Shown here piece after piece: positions 45,361-54,121 of a DNA stretch of 64,000 bases (position 1 is its first letter; every line of letters begins with the position of its first letter). The notes under the pieces are model-generated. The model searched no databases. It had not been told where the DNA came from and saw only the letters and a list, made by a program, of their open reading frames with translations. The DNA is from Paulinella micropora (taxonomy: Eukaryota; Cercozoa; Imbricatea; Euglyphida; Paulinellidae), in contig WBZZ01004731.1 of NCBI GenBank assembly GCA_019918135.1, positions 67,001 through 131,000 on the forward strand, given 5' to 3'. The translations under genes were made by a program, and so were the position numbers.

Positions 45361-47649
45361 CTAGTGTGTTACTTGGCCTGCATTTATCGCTTCACTTGTC
45401 CCCTGTTTCAGCAGGGACGCAAGTATGCAAGCACGGAAAGCAGGCCCAATGTTTGCGTCGCCAATTTTCTCTGTTAGCCGTGCTGCGATCGTATTCAAAT
45501 TTGCCTGCGGGTGGAGAGCCAGGTTGAGATGTACTCGCCGAGGTTCTAGCAGGAGATATGCAGCGATAGCAGAGGACTGGTACGCGCATTCCCAACCCTC
45601 GCGTTGTTCGCAGCAGTGGATAACCTTGAGCTGTATTTCGACTCCTCCGCCCTGGCCCAACGTCAGTATCCCCTGCAGGTTGTTTCTCACACGGATGGCA
45701 GCGGCAACCAACGCTTGACTGATTGGGGAAGATTCCCGCAGAGTATTTATGACCAGCAGAGTGGCTTTCCTCTGCTGGGTGACCAAGATCATGGTGCTCC
45801 AATGTGCTCCAGCATCCATTCCATAACCAGTACGCTCCAAAATGCCTCCCCCCAACCCATCGTTGATTCCAGACAAGAAAAACCCCGAATCCTGATGTGC
45901 TGGAATTTCCTTTTGGATTTTTTTTGCCGCCTGGCTTCTCCATCCGTCCACTGCTTCTTCGTGGCAAAGGGCTTGCATGGCCAGACAATCAATAACCTTA
46001 GCTTTTTCTTCAGGGACGCTTGCCGCAATCACCTTAAGCAGGAAGGTGAAAGTGTCAGAGTTGGCAAATTCTGCGGGCTGGGCACGCATATTTTCCAAGA
46101 CAGAGCCTGACCTAGGAATATTAATATTGCAACTTTGAGCAGCAAGGTTCTGTAGCCATGCTGGCTTGGTCCCAGTGCCTGAGCGGGGCCCAATGCCTGA
46201 GCTGGGCCAGCCAACAGAACGATTTGCGCTTTCGCTCTGAGTAGCCATGATTGCCTCTTCCTGTGGCACACGTGCGGAGGGGGGAAAAGAAGGCATAGCA
46301 GAGGAGAAGGAAGAAGAAGAAGAAGAAGAAGAAGAAGAAGCTTCCCCGCTTTCTCGCCCCCTCTTTCCTTTTCCTGCCTGCTCCCTCCTCTCGCCACCCC
46401 CTAGTTTAGTTCCGATCGGATTGATTTGGTACAGGATCAATGCAAACAAGTACCCGGTATAAAATCTATTTCTTGCCCCTAGTGTGGCAACGGCTGCTTT
46501 CGCCTCTAGTGTATTATTCGGCCTACAGGTCCTGTAGGCGTGCGTTATCATCCGCAGTACTACATCACCCCTCGCGACCGTAGCGTTCTGCACCTCCCAA
46601 AGGGCGTGCGCGTCGAGATACTCCACCTGAATAGCTTCCGGTGCCGGGTAGGCTAAACGCCCGCCCGGGTGCAGGGCCTCGTGTAGTAGATTCCTATTCA
46701 AGCCACACCACACGAGACGGTAGAACTGGATAAACTCCCGAGAGCCCCTCGTATTTGTCTGCACGAATTTAAAGCCCAGCAACGGAGACCCGCCTAGACT
46801 TTCAGAAATAGCTTCAAGATCGATTTCCTCGGGGGTCTGTCTCGCCCGCTCCCGTAGCTGTTCGAGGCGCCTTCCCGTTTCGTAGAAGCCAAGGTACCGC
46901 CAATGCTCCACCGGACGAAGCTCCGCAAGAATCTGATTCTTTTTGTCTCGTACTGGCAACGACCACCAAGCGCTGCGGCAAAAATATTTGCGCATTAGCC
47001 TCAGCTGATTTGTCACAACCACTGCGCGGAAGTCCTCGAACCTCCACTCTCCTGTTTGTCTATCATCCCCCACGGACATGATAACGGCACCCTTGTACCA
47101 ATACCGCAAGCACAATGTGCAGTTGCAGTCCGTGGCTATCGGACACGATAGGAGGGCCTTTATGCTAACCCGACGGTCAACGGGCGGATCCGGGGACTCA
47201 CCGCCCGCCCATTCCCAAAAGTCCTCGCACCCAAGCCCGCATAACAAGGGGAGCAACCGATTGCGTGAGACAGACCCCCTGACGCACAGCTCTTCCCACC
47301 CGGCTTCGCTCCATAAATTGGCAACTGTCCAAGAGCCCAAATCAAGACCAATGGCAGCGTAGTCCCGCCCCTCTTCTCTCCACTCGCCGGGGGGTTGCCA
47401 AAGGCCCAGGTGGGGTCCCAGGGGAGCATGGGGAGGGCGTGGGCGTGTGCCAAAGGAGACCCTAGCCAGATTTTCTTCTGCTGAGATGTCTCCGGCTGGC
47501 ACTGCGTAGAGGTGCAACCTTCTTCGAGAAATCGCAACAGTGTTGTTTCCACGCGCCGAAAAGGAGCTTAGCGCCGCGCAGCCAGGGTTCCCCAGACCCT
47601 GGAGGTCAGGCAGCGGTAGCAGTCGCAGGAGGACTGCCCTGACCAACAT
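45361..47649 (-). CDS. Two-part protein: Cys/Trp-rich head and Ulp1/adenain-like protease candidate
   Basis: The open frame encodes 762 residues. The first 400 or so are Trp- and Cys-rich (TDCNCTLCLRYWYKG; FIQFYRLVWCGLNRNLL, weakly like the head of the 45205 protein). A poly-Ser stretch at about 437-450 leads to a second half that could be its own gene from an ATG at 46248 (MATQSESANRSVG, 295 residues). That half has GAHWSTMILV (His about 616), INTLRES, and EQREGWECAYQSSAIAAYLL (Cys about 688). The order His-Trp ... Gln-x-x-Gly-Trp-x-Cys and the 72-residue spacing match C48/C5 cysteine proteases (Ulp1, adenovirus protease). Such enzymes mature virions or remove SUMO-type modifiers. This is a motif call and needs a profile search. 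Confidence 0.5.
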   Translation of the reverse strand: MLVRAVLLRLLPLPDLQGLGNPGCAALSSFSARGNNTVAISRRRLHLYAVPAGDISAEENLARVSFGTRPRPPHAPLGPHLGLWQPPGEWREEGRDYAAIGLDLGSWTVANLWSEAGWEELCVRGSVSRNRLLPLLCGLGCEDFWEWAGGESPDPPVDRRVSIKALLSCPIATDCNCTLCLRYWYKGAVIMSVGDDRQTGEWRFEDFRAVVVTNQLRLMRKYFCRSAWWSLPVRDKKNQILAELRPVEHWRYLGFYETGRRLEQLRERARQTPEEIDLEAISESLGGSPLLGFKFVQTNTRGSREFIQFYRLVWCGLNRNLLHEALHPGGRLAYPAPEAIQVEYLDAHALWEVQNATVARGDVVLRMITHAYRTCRPNNTLEAKAAVATLGARNRFYTGYLFALILYQINPIGTKLGGGERREQAGKGKRGRESGEASSSSSSSSSSFSSAMPSFPPSARVPQEEAIMATQSESANRSVGWPSSGIGPRSGTGTKPAWLQNLAAQSCNINIPRSGSVLENMRAQPAEFANSDTFTFLLKVIAASVPEEKAKVIDCLAMQALCHEEAVDGWRSQAAKKIQKEIPAHQDSGFFLSGINDGLGGGILERTGYGMDAGAHWSTMILVTQQRKATLLVINTLRESSPISQALVAAAIRVRNNLQGILTLGQGGGVEIQLKVIHCCEQREGWECAYQSSAIAAYLLLEPRRVHLNLALHPQANLNTIAARLTEKIGDANIGPAFRACILASLLKQGTSEAINAGQVTH

Positions 47650-47978
47650 TCCTTTCGCTTGGGCCTCTCTGTTACCCCCTCAAAATCCGAGTACTGCATG
47701 CATACTAAGCAATCGCATGGCTTCTCAAGCCTGCAAGGGTACTTTGCTAACAAGCAACAGGACCAGCATTGGCATTCTCTAGCAGTTGTTGCTTTACAGC
47801 CAATGCTAGCAAGAGAAAGCAAAGCGCCGCAGTTTTCGCTGGACGACAGTACGTGTAGCTTTTCTAGCGACGTCAGCAAATTCAGAGCGATGTCTTTGCC
47901 TGTCTCGAAAAATTTCACTTTTGAGTCAACATCACTTAGCAGAGGCAGAGAATCGCCAACCTCTTCAGCGTCGAACAT
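47568..47978 (-). CDS. Cys-rich small protein overlapping the start of the protease-bearing gene
   Basis: The 136-residue protein starts MFDAEEVGDSLPLLSDVDSK, has a helical middle (ALNLLTSLEKLHVLSSSENC), then a cluster of CxCxxC motifs (CQCWSCC, CDCLVC, CDCYRC). The next gene also contains a CNCTLC motif within its first 200 residues, and the two frames overlap by 82 bases, so they may be related or parts of one locus. Zinc or iron binding is plausible. No family is recognised. Confidence 0.5.
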   Translation of the reverse strand: MFDAEEVGDSLPLLSDVDSKVKFFETGKDIALNLLTSLEKLHVLSSSENCGALLSLASIGCKATTARECQCWSCCLLAKYPCRLEKPCDCLVCMQYSDFEGVTERPKRKECWSGQSSCDCYRCLTSRVWGTLAARR

Positions 47979-48317
47979 GCGGGCGTGTCCTGCGGAAGGA
48001 AGAAAAAAGGGGGGGGGGGCGCCAAAGAGGAGAAAAATCCCGGCGTCGTATAGTGTTTGTTTATATGTCTCTGCCAAGGACGTAAGTAAGAAGGGGGAGG
48101 GGAGGGGGGGCACCGCCCCCCTTTGCCTCGCACACCCCTCTCTCTTCTCTCTTTGTCATCGCCCCGGGGGGGGGGGGGGGCACCCCCCCCCTGGAGGGGA
48201 GGGTCCTTGTTCCAACCAAAAAAAGGGCAGCGTGTTTTTCTGTACTTTATCCCCCACCGACTTTTTATCCTCAACCCCTCCTCCCCCGCTCGACTTTTAA
48301 AACACAGCTACCAACAA
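47979..48317. other. Divergent spacer with G/C runs
   Basis: G9 (48009-48017) and C/G runs (48163-48192) flank a pyrimidine-rich part; CTTTTAAAACACAG lies about 25 bases before the ATG at 48318. It separates divergent genes and should hold both promoters. Confidence 0.4.
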
Positions 48318-48728
48318 ATGCCCCAGCACGAACGCCCCCGTGACGACGAACTAGTAGCGGCACCTGTTTCCAAAAAGCTCAAAACGGAGCCAGCCCCGGA
48401 GAAAGCAAGGGAACCTGCCACAAAGGAAGAACCCCCCACGGCCGAGGCGCAGCTCGCGGGGGGGCCAGCCGCGGAAAAGCCAACGAGTCACGAGACTGAG
48501 GCACAGGTGAGCAAGCCAGCCCCTGAGAAGAAAGCCTCTCCCCCCTGCGGCGACGGCACCAGCGACGGCACCGGCGACGGCACCGGCGACGGCACCAGCG
48601 ACAGCACCAGCGACGGCATGCCGGTGGAGGAAGCCGCGCGGGCGCAAGAGCCCGTCCAAGAGCCCGCGCGTCTTTCCCAGAAAGAAGAAGCCACGACCTT
48701 GCAGCCGACAACGCCGGTTGTCGAATAA
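48318..48728 (+). CDS. Small charged nuclear-type protein with Gly-Asp-Thr repeats
   Basis: The 136-residue protein starts at the ATG at 48318 (MPQHERPRDDELVAAPVSKK). It has an NLS-like KKLKTE, many Glu-Lys-Pro stretches, and a central imperfect tetrapeptide repeat (DGTSDGTGDGTGDGTSDSTS). The whole chain is probably disordered. The stop codon lies inside AATAAA (48724-48729), which is likely also the poly(A) signal. An antisense 145-residue frame over the same bases is treated as a shadow. Function is unknown; such proteins are often virion tegument or chromatin-associated. Confidence 0.6.
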   Translation: MPQHERPRDDELVAAPVSKKLKTEPAPEKAREPATKEEPPTAEAQLAGGPAAEKPTSHETEAQVSKPAPEKKASPPCGDGTSDGTGDGTGDGTSDSTSDGMPVEEAARAQEPVQEPARLSQKEEATTLQPTTPVVE

Positions 48729-48729
48729 A
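48724..48729 (+). terminator. AATAAA overlapping the stop codon
   Basis: The poly(A) signal shares its central TAA with the stop of the 48318-48728 gene. This gives a very short 3' end, in keeping with compact viral genes. Confidence 0.5.
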
Positions 48730-48791
48730 AGAAAATCACAAAGTAAACTTTTAGTTATGATTAAAAAAAAAGAGAAGATCGCTGTCAAAAC

Positions 48792-50456
48792 CTAGCTTTG
48801 GGTCGCTAGAAAACGCTTAATCGCTTGTTTAAGTAAATGTGTTTGGCCACACAACCCGTTTTGGGAATCGGTGTACCACGTGAGTGCGTGCTCGTAATAT
48901 GTCCTGTTTCTGCTTGCAGGGAGCTCGACCGAGAGGTGTTGAATTAAAGGTTTGGACAGACCTACTAACACCAAGCCGCACAGGCTGCTCTCTTGCTTTA
49001 TATTGCCCAGCGGTAGTATCAAGTCAAGAATTCTTGCCAAGTCCCTAGCAGTGGTTGCGTGCAGTACGTAGGTATTGCGGAGGCCGGGGTTGTCCACCCC
49101 CTCGACCACCCTTTTAAACTCTCGACATTGACGCGGCATTAGTTGTCTAAGATGATTAGACAAGAAGTCGCCGGCGGGGGTTGGGGCCTCGCCGGAATAA
49201 ACAACCAGATTTCTTGACTTTTCGAATAGGCGGTTGGATGGGTCCGCGGCCATTAGTTCTAATGCCGTTTGGACGCGCTGCAGCTGCCGGTCGTGCTTTT
49301 TTTCTTTGGGCTTTCTTGGTGGTATCAGGGCCGGCGCCTGGTTCTGCGCTTGCTTTTTTCTTTTCTTGGGTCCGTGCAGGGTGTCGTAGCTGTCGACCGC
49401 TTGTCTAAACACGTGGAAATGGTCGGCGAGCCCGCGCTTGGACCGACTGTACCACGTGAAGGTGCGCCCGTAGAAGTGTGAGTTACCCTTACCTTGCATA
49501 GCTATGCGGAGGTAGCGAATCATGTCGAAGGGCAGCCCCACCAACGCCAAACCACACGTGTCTTGTTCCCGCTTCCCGTCTTTGGCAGGCAGAACGCTGT
49601 TTAAGATGTCCACGAGCTCGCTCTTGCTGCCGGCGTATATCGCGTAGGTGGAAGCGCCTGGCTGTCCGCCCTCGCACCCCCCTGACGACAACGCGCCCCG
49701 GAATTCGCGACACTTGCCGGGAGCTAGATAGCGGCTCAGGGAGCTGTACAGGGCGCGGCTCCCCGGACTTTTGTTATCGTGGTACACGATCAACTGTCTG
49801 CCTTTTTCAAACAGGGGATCATTACTTTCCTGCAGCAGCTTTAGCTCTTCGTCTACGAGCCGCTCTTCGGGCCCCCACCCGAAGCCTCCTTCGGGGGACG
49901 CCGCCGGGGGCCGGCAGGGGCTCGACCGTTTCCTCTTTCCTGACAGAGACGCCAGCTCCGCTGGAGCCTCGTTCTCGCTCTCGGCCTCCTCCGTCTCGGT
50001 CACACTCTCTGCCTCGCTGTTGACATCGTCAAGCGATAACGAGGCCCCGAGGGGAATATAGTCGAAGGGAATCGCCGGGCTTGCGCTCGCGGGGCTGCTC
50101 GGGCTGTTGGTTGGGCTGTCTAGGATGCTCCGCTGATGGTGTTTGTGCGGCCCCTCCGCCGTCGGCCATAATAGATCCTTCAGCTGCTTGACGGGGTAGT
50201 GCATGTTGGGGCCAGGGACCACTTTTACGGGCTTCCGGATCGGCGCCGCGTCCAGACAAGCCTGCCATTTCCAGTTGTAATAAGGCTGTGCGCTGCACAG
50301 CCTTTCTTCGATTTCAGCCGCGGTCGTTGCGTGTGCTGGTGCAATTGTGACGATGGTTGCGCCGTCCGGCGGGCCAGGCCCGTCGCATGGTACCGCCAGG
50401 GCCCCTGGGGGCCAATGGCTTTCTTCACAATACCAATAGAAACGTGCGTTGGACAT
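48792..50456 (-). CDS. Protein with an internal duplication of a ~145-residue domain
   Basis: The 554-residue protein has an N-terminal Trp/Tyr-rich part (ARFYWYCEESHWPPGALAVP), an acidic Ser/Glu stretch with KRKR (about 130-185), then two related domains, about 215-365 and 400-550. Shared landmarks are LFEKxRxLVVY, the LxxxLxPxxCREF block, TYxxxAxxxxxLxxILxxxLP, CGLxLVGLxxxxIxxL and YxxxxTWYxxSxxGL followed by a helix. Copies differ throughout, so the duplication is old. There is no signal peptide or membrane segment; the KRKR patch suggests the nucleus. The domain is not one I recognise. It lies among DNA-repair-type genes on the same strand as the XPF-like nuclease. Confidence 0.75.
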   Translation of the reverse strand: MSNARFYWYCEESHWPPGALAVPCDGPGPPDGATIVTIAPAHATTAAEIEERLCSAQPYYNWKWQACLDAAPIRKPVKVVPGPNMHYPVKQLKDLLWPTAEGPHKHHQRSILDSPTNSPSSPASASPAIPFDYIPLGASLSLDDVNSEAESVTETEEAESENEAPAELASLSGKRKRSSPCRPPAASPEGGFGWGPEERLVDEELKLLQESNDPLFEKGRQLIVYHDNKSPGSRALYSSLSRYLAPGKCREFRGALSSGGCEGGQPGASTYAIYAGSKSELVDILNSVLPAKDGKREQDTCGLALVGLPFDMIRYLRIAMQGKGNSHFYGRTFTWYSRSKRGLADHFHVFRQAVDSYDTLHGPKKRKKQAQNQAPALIPPRKPKEKKHDRQLQRVQTALELMAADPSNRLFEKSRNLVVYSGEAPTPAGDFLSNHLRQLMPRQCREFKRVVEGVDNPGLRNTYVLHATTARDLARILDLILPLGNIKQESSLCGLVLVGLSKPLIQHLSVELPASRNRTYYEHALTWYTDSQNGLCGQTHLLKQAIKRFLATQS

Positions 50457-50561
50457 TTTCTTCTTGTTTCTCTGGTCCTCTTCTTTTAATTAAAATAACT
50501 TGGCGGCTCTCTCTCTCTCTCTCGCTGCCCCCCCTTCCCCCTTTCCCCGCCCCCGCGCGTG
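50457..50561. other. Short spacer with (CT)n
   Basis: TTTTAATTAAAATAAC is followed by a CT microsatellite (about 50503-50522) and C runs. No gene is seen. Confidence 0.4.
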
Positions 50562-51872
50562 CTAGCAGTTACAAGGTTTGCCTTTGTCCCGATTGCACTC
50601 GTAAGCGCCCAAGCGACACAAGATGCGCGTCGCAAGTTTGGGTCCCAAGCGGCGTGGCGGCGCGGTGGGGCGGGCGCGGACCTGCAGTGCTGCCAACTCC
50701 TGCCTGCAGCCCGCACCCCCCAAGTCTAGACATCTCTTGACCAGTTTCGCTACCGTCGGGTAGCGCGCACACAGCACCCTAGCCACCGCGGGGCTGACCC
50801 CACGGATTGCGGCGTAAAAGCCAAGCCGCTCGGCCTGCCCGAGCGACAGGTCGGTCCCCGCGCGATAAGTGCGGCGCCCCTGGCGCGCGCGCTCGTGTAC
50901 TACCGCGGCTTGCAGTTTACCGCTATCGCCTGTTGTGGCCCGTTGTCCTCCCGTAGCAGTGCCTGCACCAGTACTAGCGATAGCTTCCCAAGCACGAAAC
51001 AAGTTCAAGATCAGCACTGCCGTGTGCAAAATGTGGGCGGTATTGAAGGACTGGAAACCGTACTTAATTTGCGTGCTACACTCGGTAGAGCGCAACAGCG
51101 CCAGCGCCGCCGCGTCTGGCTCGGAGCCACCCTTGCACACCACCTGCGCCCGCTTCAACCCTAACAGCAAAGGGCTCTGTGCGTTTGTTTCGGCTTGCAG
51201 CAGCCAGCCGGGGCTTTCAAAAATGTAGCCTACGCAACCGCTGCGCTGCACGGGCTCTTCGCGCACCCAACCCGCCAGCGCCTCACGCTGTGCCTGGAAG
51301 CGACCCGAGTAGATGCCCTGTAAACAATCGTCCGCTCGTTTGCGTTCAAACAGGCGCATGGTACGCCCTTGCAGGCGAAAGGCAATGTCGCCCAAGGGTA
51401 GCTCCTCGCACGCGACAAAGGGTAGCCCCTGCAGACAGCGTCGCAGCCCCGCTTCCCGGTGATCTAGAACCAACAAAGCCTCCATGGAGGCTTGCGGCGC
51501 AGCAGCGAGCCATTTGCCCGTCCAGCGCCGCGCGGCCCCGCGGGTCAGGTCCTGTTCACTTAGCCTGGCCAGCTCCGCCGCCAGCTCCGCCAAGTAACAC
51601 CGGGCTGTTCCTTCGGTCAAGCCTGGTATTGCTGCGCGCAGCCCCGCAAGTCCCTGCCATTGCACCAACAGGAACTTTTCCCAAAAAAGCTTCAGCTCGG
51701 CGCTGGTAGGAAGAGCGCTGCGGGAAACGGAATCTTGTGCCAAAGTTTCCCACGCCGCCAGGCGTGCCCGTGAGCCGGGCACCGGGCCCAGCTGAGCAAG
51801 AGCCTGCGCGCACGCCTCTGCTACGACCCGGTTTGTGTTTACTTGCAATTCCTCCTCTTGCTTCTGCTGCAT
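50562..51872 (-). CDS. XPF/MUS81-family structure-specific endonuclease
   Basis: With the ATG at 51872 the protein has 436 residues. The ERCC4-type nuclease core spans about 130-230: LLVLDHREAG (Asp 137, Glu 140), LPLGDIAF (Asp 162) and the signature ERKRADD (Glu 176, Arg, Lys, Asp 181), followed by IYSGRFQAQREAL. This is closest in style to MUS81 (ERKRxDD...GRFxxQ). The C-terminus carries helix-hairpin-helix pieces (GVSPAVARVLCARYPTVAKL; LGPKLATRIL) as in the XPF family, ending in a Cys-containing tail. Such enzymes cut branched DNA during repair and recombination. Large nucleocytoplasmic viruses are known to carry ERCC4 nucleases. It probably resolves replication intermediates in the virus. 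Confidence 0.82.
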   Translation of the reverse strand: MQQKQEEELQVNTNRVVAEACAQALAQLGPVPGSRARLAAWETLAQDSVSRSALPTSAELKLFWEKFLLVQWQGLAGLRAAIPGLTEGTARCYLAELAAELARLSEQDLTRGAARRWTGKWLAAAPQASMEALLVLDHREAGLRRCLQGLPFVACEELPLGDIAFRLQGRTMRLFERKRADDCLQGIYSGRFQAQREALAGWVREEPVQRSGCVGYIFESPGWLLQAETNAQSPLLLGLKRAQVVCKGGSEPDAAALALLRSTECSTQIKYGFQSFNTAHILHTAVLILNLFRAWEAIASTGAGTATGGQRATTGDSGKLQAAVVHERARQGRRTYRAGTDLSLGQAERLGFYAAIRGVSPAVARVLCARYPTVAKLVKRCLDLGGAGCRQELAALQVRARPTAPPRRLGPKLATRILCRLGAYECNRDKGKPCNC

Positions 51873-52126
51873 CAAAAATCTGACGACAGAAAGCACATTA
51901 CCCCCAGAAACCTTACAACTCTACTTGTAGCATTTGTAGGGCCCTTCTCCCCCCCCTTCTTTTCTCTCTCCCGCTCCCGAGTGCAATAGCTTCCCTTTCC
52001 CTCCCTCCATCTCTGTCCTCCCCGGCCGGTTGCCCCGGGGAGGAAAACAAATTTATCTTGGACTTTCCTCACTTGATATATGCTTAAATATCTACAATAC
52101 TTGCTGTCTGTGGCTGCTGGCAGATC
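51873..52126. other. Divergent spacer
   Basis: C-rich runs (51950-51975), a CCGGCCGGTTGCCCCGGGG stretch and AT-rich DNA (GATATATGCTTAAATATCTA, about 52075) before the plus-strand ATG at 52127; the last is a plausible TATA region. Confidence 0.4.
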
Positions 52127-52969
52127 ATGTTTGGGGAATACGCAGAGCAAAGCACACCATTATCACGGATGTGCGATCTCCTATTCTGTCCCGATTTGCT
52201 TTTCTCTGGCTTTATGGTGATGGCCTACGTCATAATTGTAATTAACGTGGCACTGCTGTTCGATCAGCCTTGTACCGAACACCTCACCTCGCTGCGTTTG
52301 GCGCTGTCGGCGGCTGCCATCCAGCTGATATACGCCTTTTTTGATTGCTTCTACTTTTTTTGCTACTCTAAGCCCCGCGAAAAAAATGCTGCTGCTTCTT
52401 CTGACTCCCGCGGAAAAAATGATACTGCTGATTCACAACAGTTCAGGAAAAACGAAGTCTTTCGTTTGCTCGGCTGTTACGTGTCGACCACCCTGACACT
52501 CTTTTTGGTGAGACAAGAAAAACTCGAGGACACCGATGCTTTGCTGGCTTTTTCTTGCATAAGCGCCGTACTCAACGTAACGACTTTGATCTTTGTCTGC
52601 GTGACGGATAAGACTAGTTATTGTATGTTATTCTCTCAATTCTTTCAAGCGAGTACGTCGGCCAGTTTGTTTACCTATTTTTGTGTACAGCTTTCTAAAT
52701 TGGAAAGAGTGCCAGACGTCCTCTGGTTGCAGGCCGCCTGCGCTGTACAGGCAACGGCTTTTTGGGCTGTTGTGTTGTTTTGTGCTCTTAATTGTTTAAC
52801 TGGCACAAGAACCATTGCTAAATACTTGGACCTGCTCTCGTTTTGCTTTAATTATACCGACGACGACGATGGGAAGTCTGAATACAGCAGGGGTTTTACA
52901 CTACTGTCCTCCATGGCGCTTTTAAGCGACTTTTTGCTCATGAAGGCGCTCTATGAAATATGCGATTAA
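52127..52969 (+). CDS. Multi-pass membrane protein, about seven helices
   Basis: The 280-residue protein has roughly seven hydrophobic segments: SGFMVMAYVIIVINVALLF, an Ala/Ile-rich second (ALSAAAIQLIYAFFDCFYFF), a Gly/Tyr third (LLGCYVSTTLTLFLV), AFSCISAVLNVTTLIFVCV, FFQASTSASLFTYFCV, AACAVQATAFWAVVLFCAL and a last near LLSSMALLSDFLLMKAL. A charged Lys/Asp-rich loop lies between helices two and three. No GPCR class signature is visible, so I call it only a seven-helix-like protein. It is the first of three multi-pass genes in 52-61 kb. Confidence 0.7.
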   Translation: MFGEYAEQSTPLSRMCDLLFCPDLLFSGFMVMAYVIIVINVALLFDQPCTEHLTSLRLALSAAAIQLIYAFFDCFYFFCYSKPREKNAAASSDSRGKNDTADSQQFRKNEVFRLLGCYVSTTLTLFLVRQEKLEDTDALLAFSCISAVLNVTTLIFVCVTDKTSYCMLFSQFFQASTSASLFTYFCVQLSKLERVPDVLWLQAACAVQATAFWAVVLFCALNCLTGTRTIAKYLDLLSFCFNYTDDDDGKSEYSRGFTLLSSMALLSDFLLMKALYEICD

Positions 52970-53242
52970 TAACCAGGGCCAGCAATTTAAGATTTCTGTT
53001 GAAAGACCAGCAGTTTTATTAAAAAATCAAGCGGAAATTGTGACACAACCCCCAGGGCCTTGCCCGAGAAGCAGGGGGAGGGAGAGGGAAGAAAGGGAGG
53101 GCGGGGGGAGAGGGTTGCCGTGGTTAGGGGCGGGGGAGGGGGGGGAGGGCTCCCCCCTCTCCCTCTTGGCCACTCGACAGTCAGATTGAGGGGGGGGGCC
53201 CTAGGAAAATTAAAAGGACAGAAACCGGTGGAGGGGCTTTTG
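52970..53242. other. Spacer with G-rich run
   Basis: AT-rich DNA just after the stop (TTTTATTAAAAAATCAAG), then GGGAGGGAGAGGG-type purines to 53200. The reading frame upstream of 53243 is low-complexity and rejected as coding. Confidence 0.4.
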
Positions 53243-54040
53243 ATGAGATCGGCGCGGGGTGTGTCAAAGAAGCAGCGCACTAGCAGCAAGCCATTGGGAG
53301 ACATTGCGTTGTATTATCTCTCTGAAAATGCATACTCGCCTTTAATGTTAGCCTTTGAGGAGGAGGCGCAGGGTGGGCGCAACCAGAGTTCCTTACGTTT
53401 GGTAGAGTGTCTTTACGTGACAACCCCTAAGGGCAAAGATCTACAGGTTTCTATACAAGGCCGAGAGCTCCGCCTTTTTCAGCGACGGAACAGCCCTGGC
53501 CTTCGCCCTGGCAGCAGGTATGCGGCGCCAGGCAAATCTATTGGTTTTGGCGAGAAAGCTATGCTGGAACAGCGTGTTTCCTGGGCCAAGCAAAGCTACA
53601 CTGTAGTGGGTGTGAGCGGTCCGCTGCGAGGCACCACCAGAAGCCGCGACGAGGCCTTTTATCGTCAGTGGAAAGAAAGCGTGCGACAGCTGTGCCAGTC
53701 TGGCGCCAGTTTTGGCTCTGTGGTGACACGACTGTCAGATACCTGGCGATTGAGCCCTCCAACGCGAGTAGCTCTACTGCCTGTTTGGTCTACGCAGGAG
53801 GCCAGACCGCGGGGCGCGGGGCCCGACGATGGGTTTGAGAAGAAAGGAAAAGAAGTCAAGCGAGACGACCTGTACCCCCCCTCGCCGGACACCATGGAGG
53901 ACTGGTACGGCACTGGGACAAAGACGATACAGCCTAGTAGCAGCAGCCGACGCCAAGCCGCACAAGAGCTTGTCCATTACTTATACGGTGAGCCGGCGGG
54001 CCCGCGGGCTCCCCAGAGTCGCACGTTGCGCCCGTCCTAG
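53243..54040 (+). CDS. Protein of unknown function
   Basis: I place the start at the ATG at 53243 (MRSARGVSKKQRTSSKPLGD), giving 265 residues. The basic N-terminus is followed by a compact mixed region (DIALYYLSENAYSPLMLAFE; LRLVECLYVTTPKGKDLQVS), a Trp-containing middle (SWAKQSYTVVGVSGPLRGTT; FYRQWKESVRQLCQSGASFG) and a charged, Ser-rich tail. There is no signal peptide or membrane segment. No family is recognised. It lies between membrane protein genes, on the plus strand. Confidence 0.6.
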   Translation: MRSARGVSKKQRTSSKPLGDIALYYLSENAYSPLMLAFEEEAQGGRNQSSLRLVECLYVTTPKGKDLQVSIQGRELRLFQRRNSPGLRPGSRYAAPGKSIGFGEKAMLEQRVSWAKQSYTVVGVSGPLRGTTRSRDEAFYRQWKESVRQLCQSGASFGSVVTRLSDTWRLSPPTRVALLPVWSTQEARPRGAGPDDGFEKKGKEVKRDDLYPPSPDTMEDWYGTGTKTIQPSSSSRRQAAQELVHYLYGEPAGPRAPQSRTLRPS

Positions 54041-54121
54041 ACGAGCTGCGAGAGCTACTGAGCAAGACTCAGCAGTGCCTGGCGCTCGCGCGGGGCTGTA
54101 TTTCGCGGCGGGGGCCGGACG

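Noticed and set aside
48351-48788. Minus-strand 145-residue frame opposite the 48318-48728 gene
   Set aside because: Its text is an Ala-Gly-Val repeat mirror of the Gly-Asp-Thr repeat; the plus strand has a good ATG and an AATAAA at its stop.
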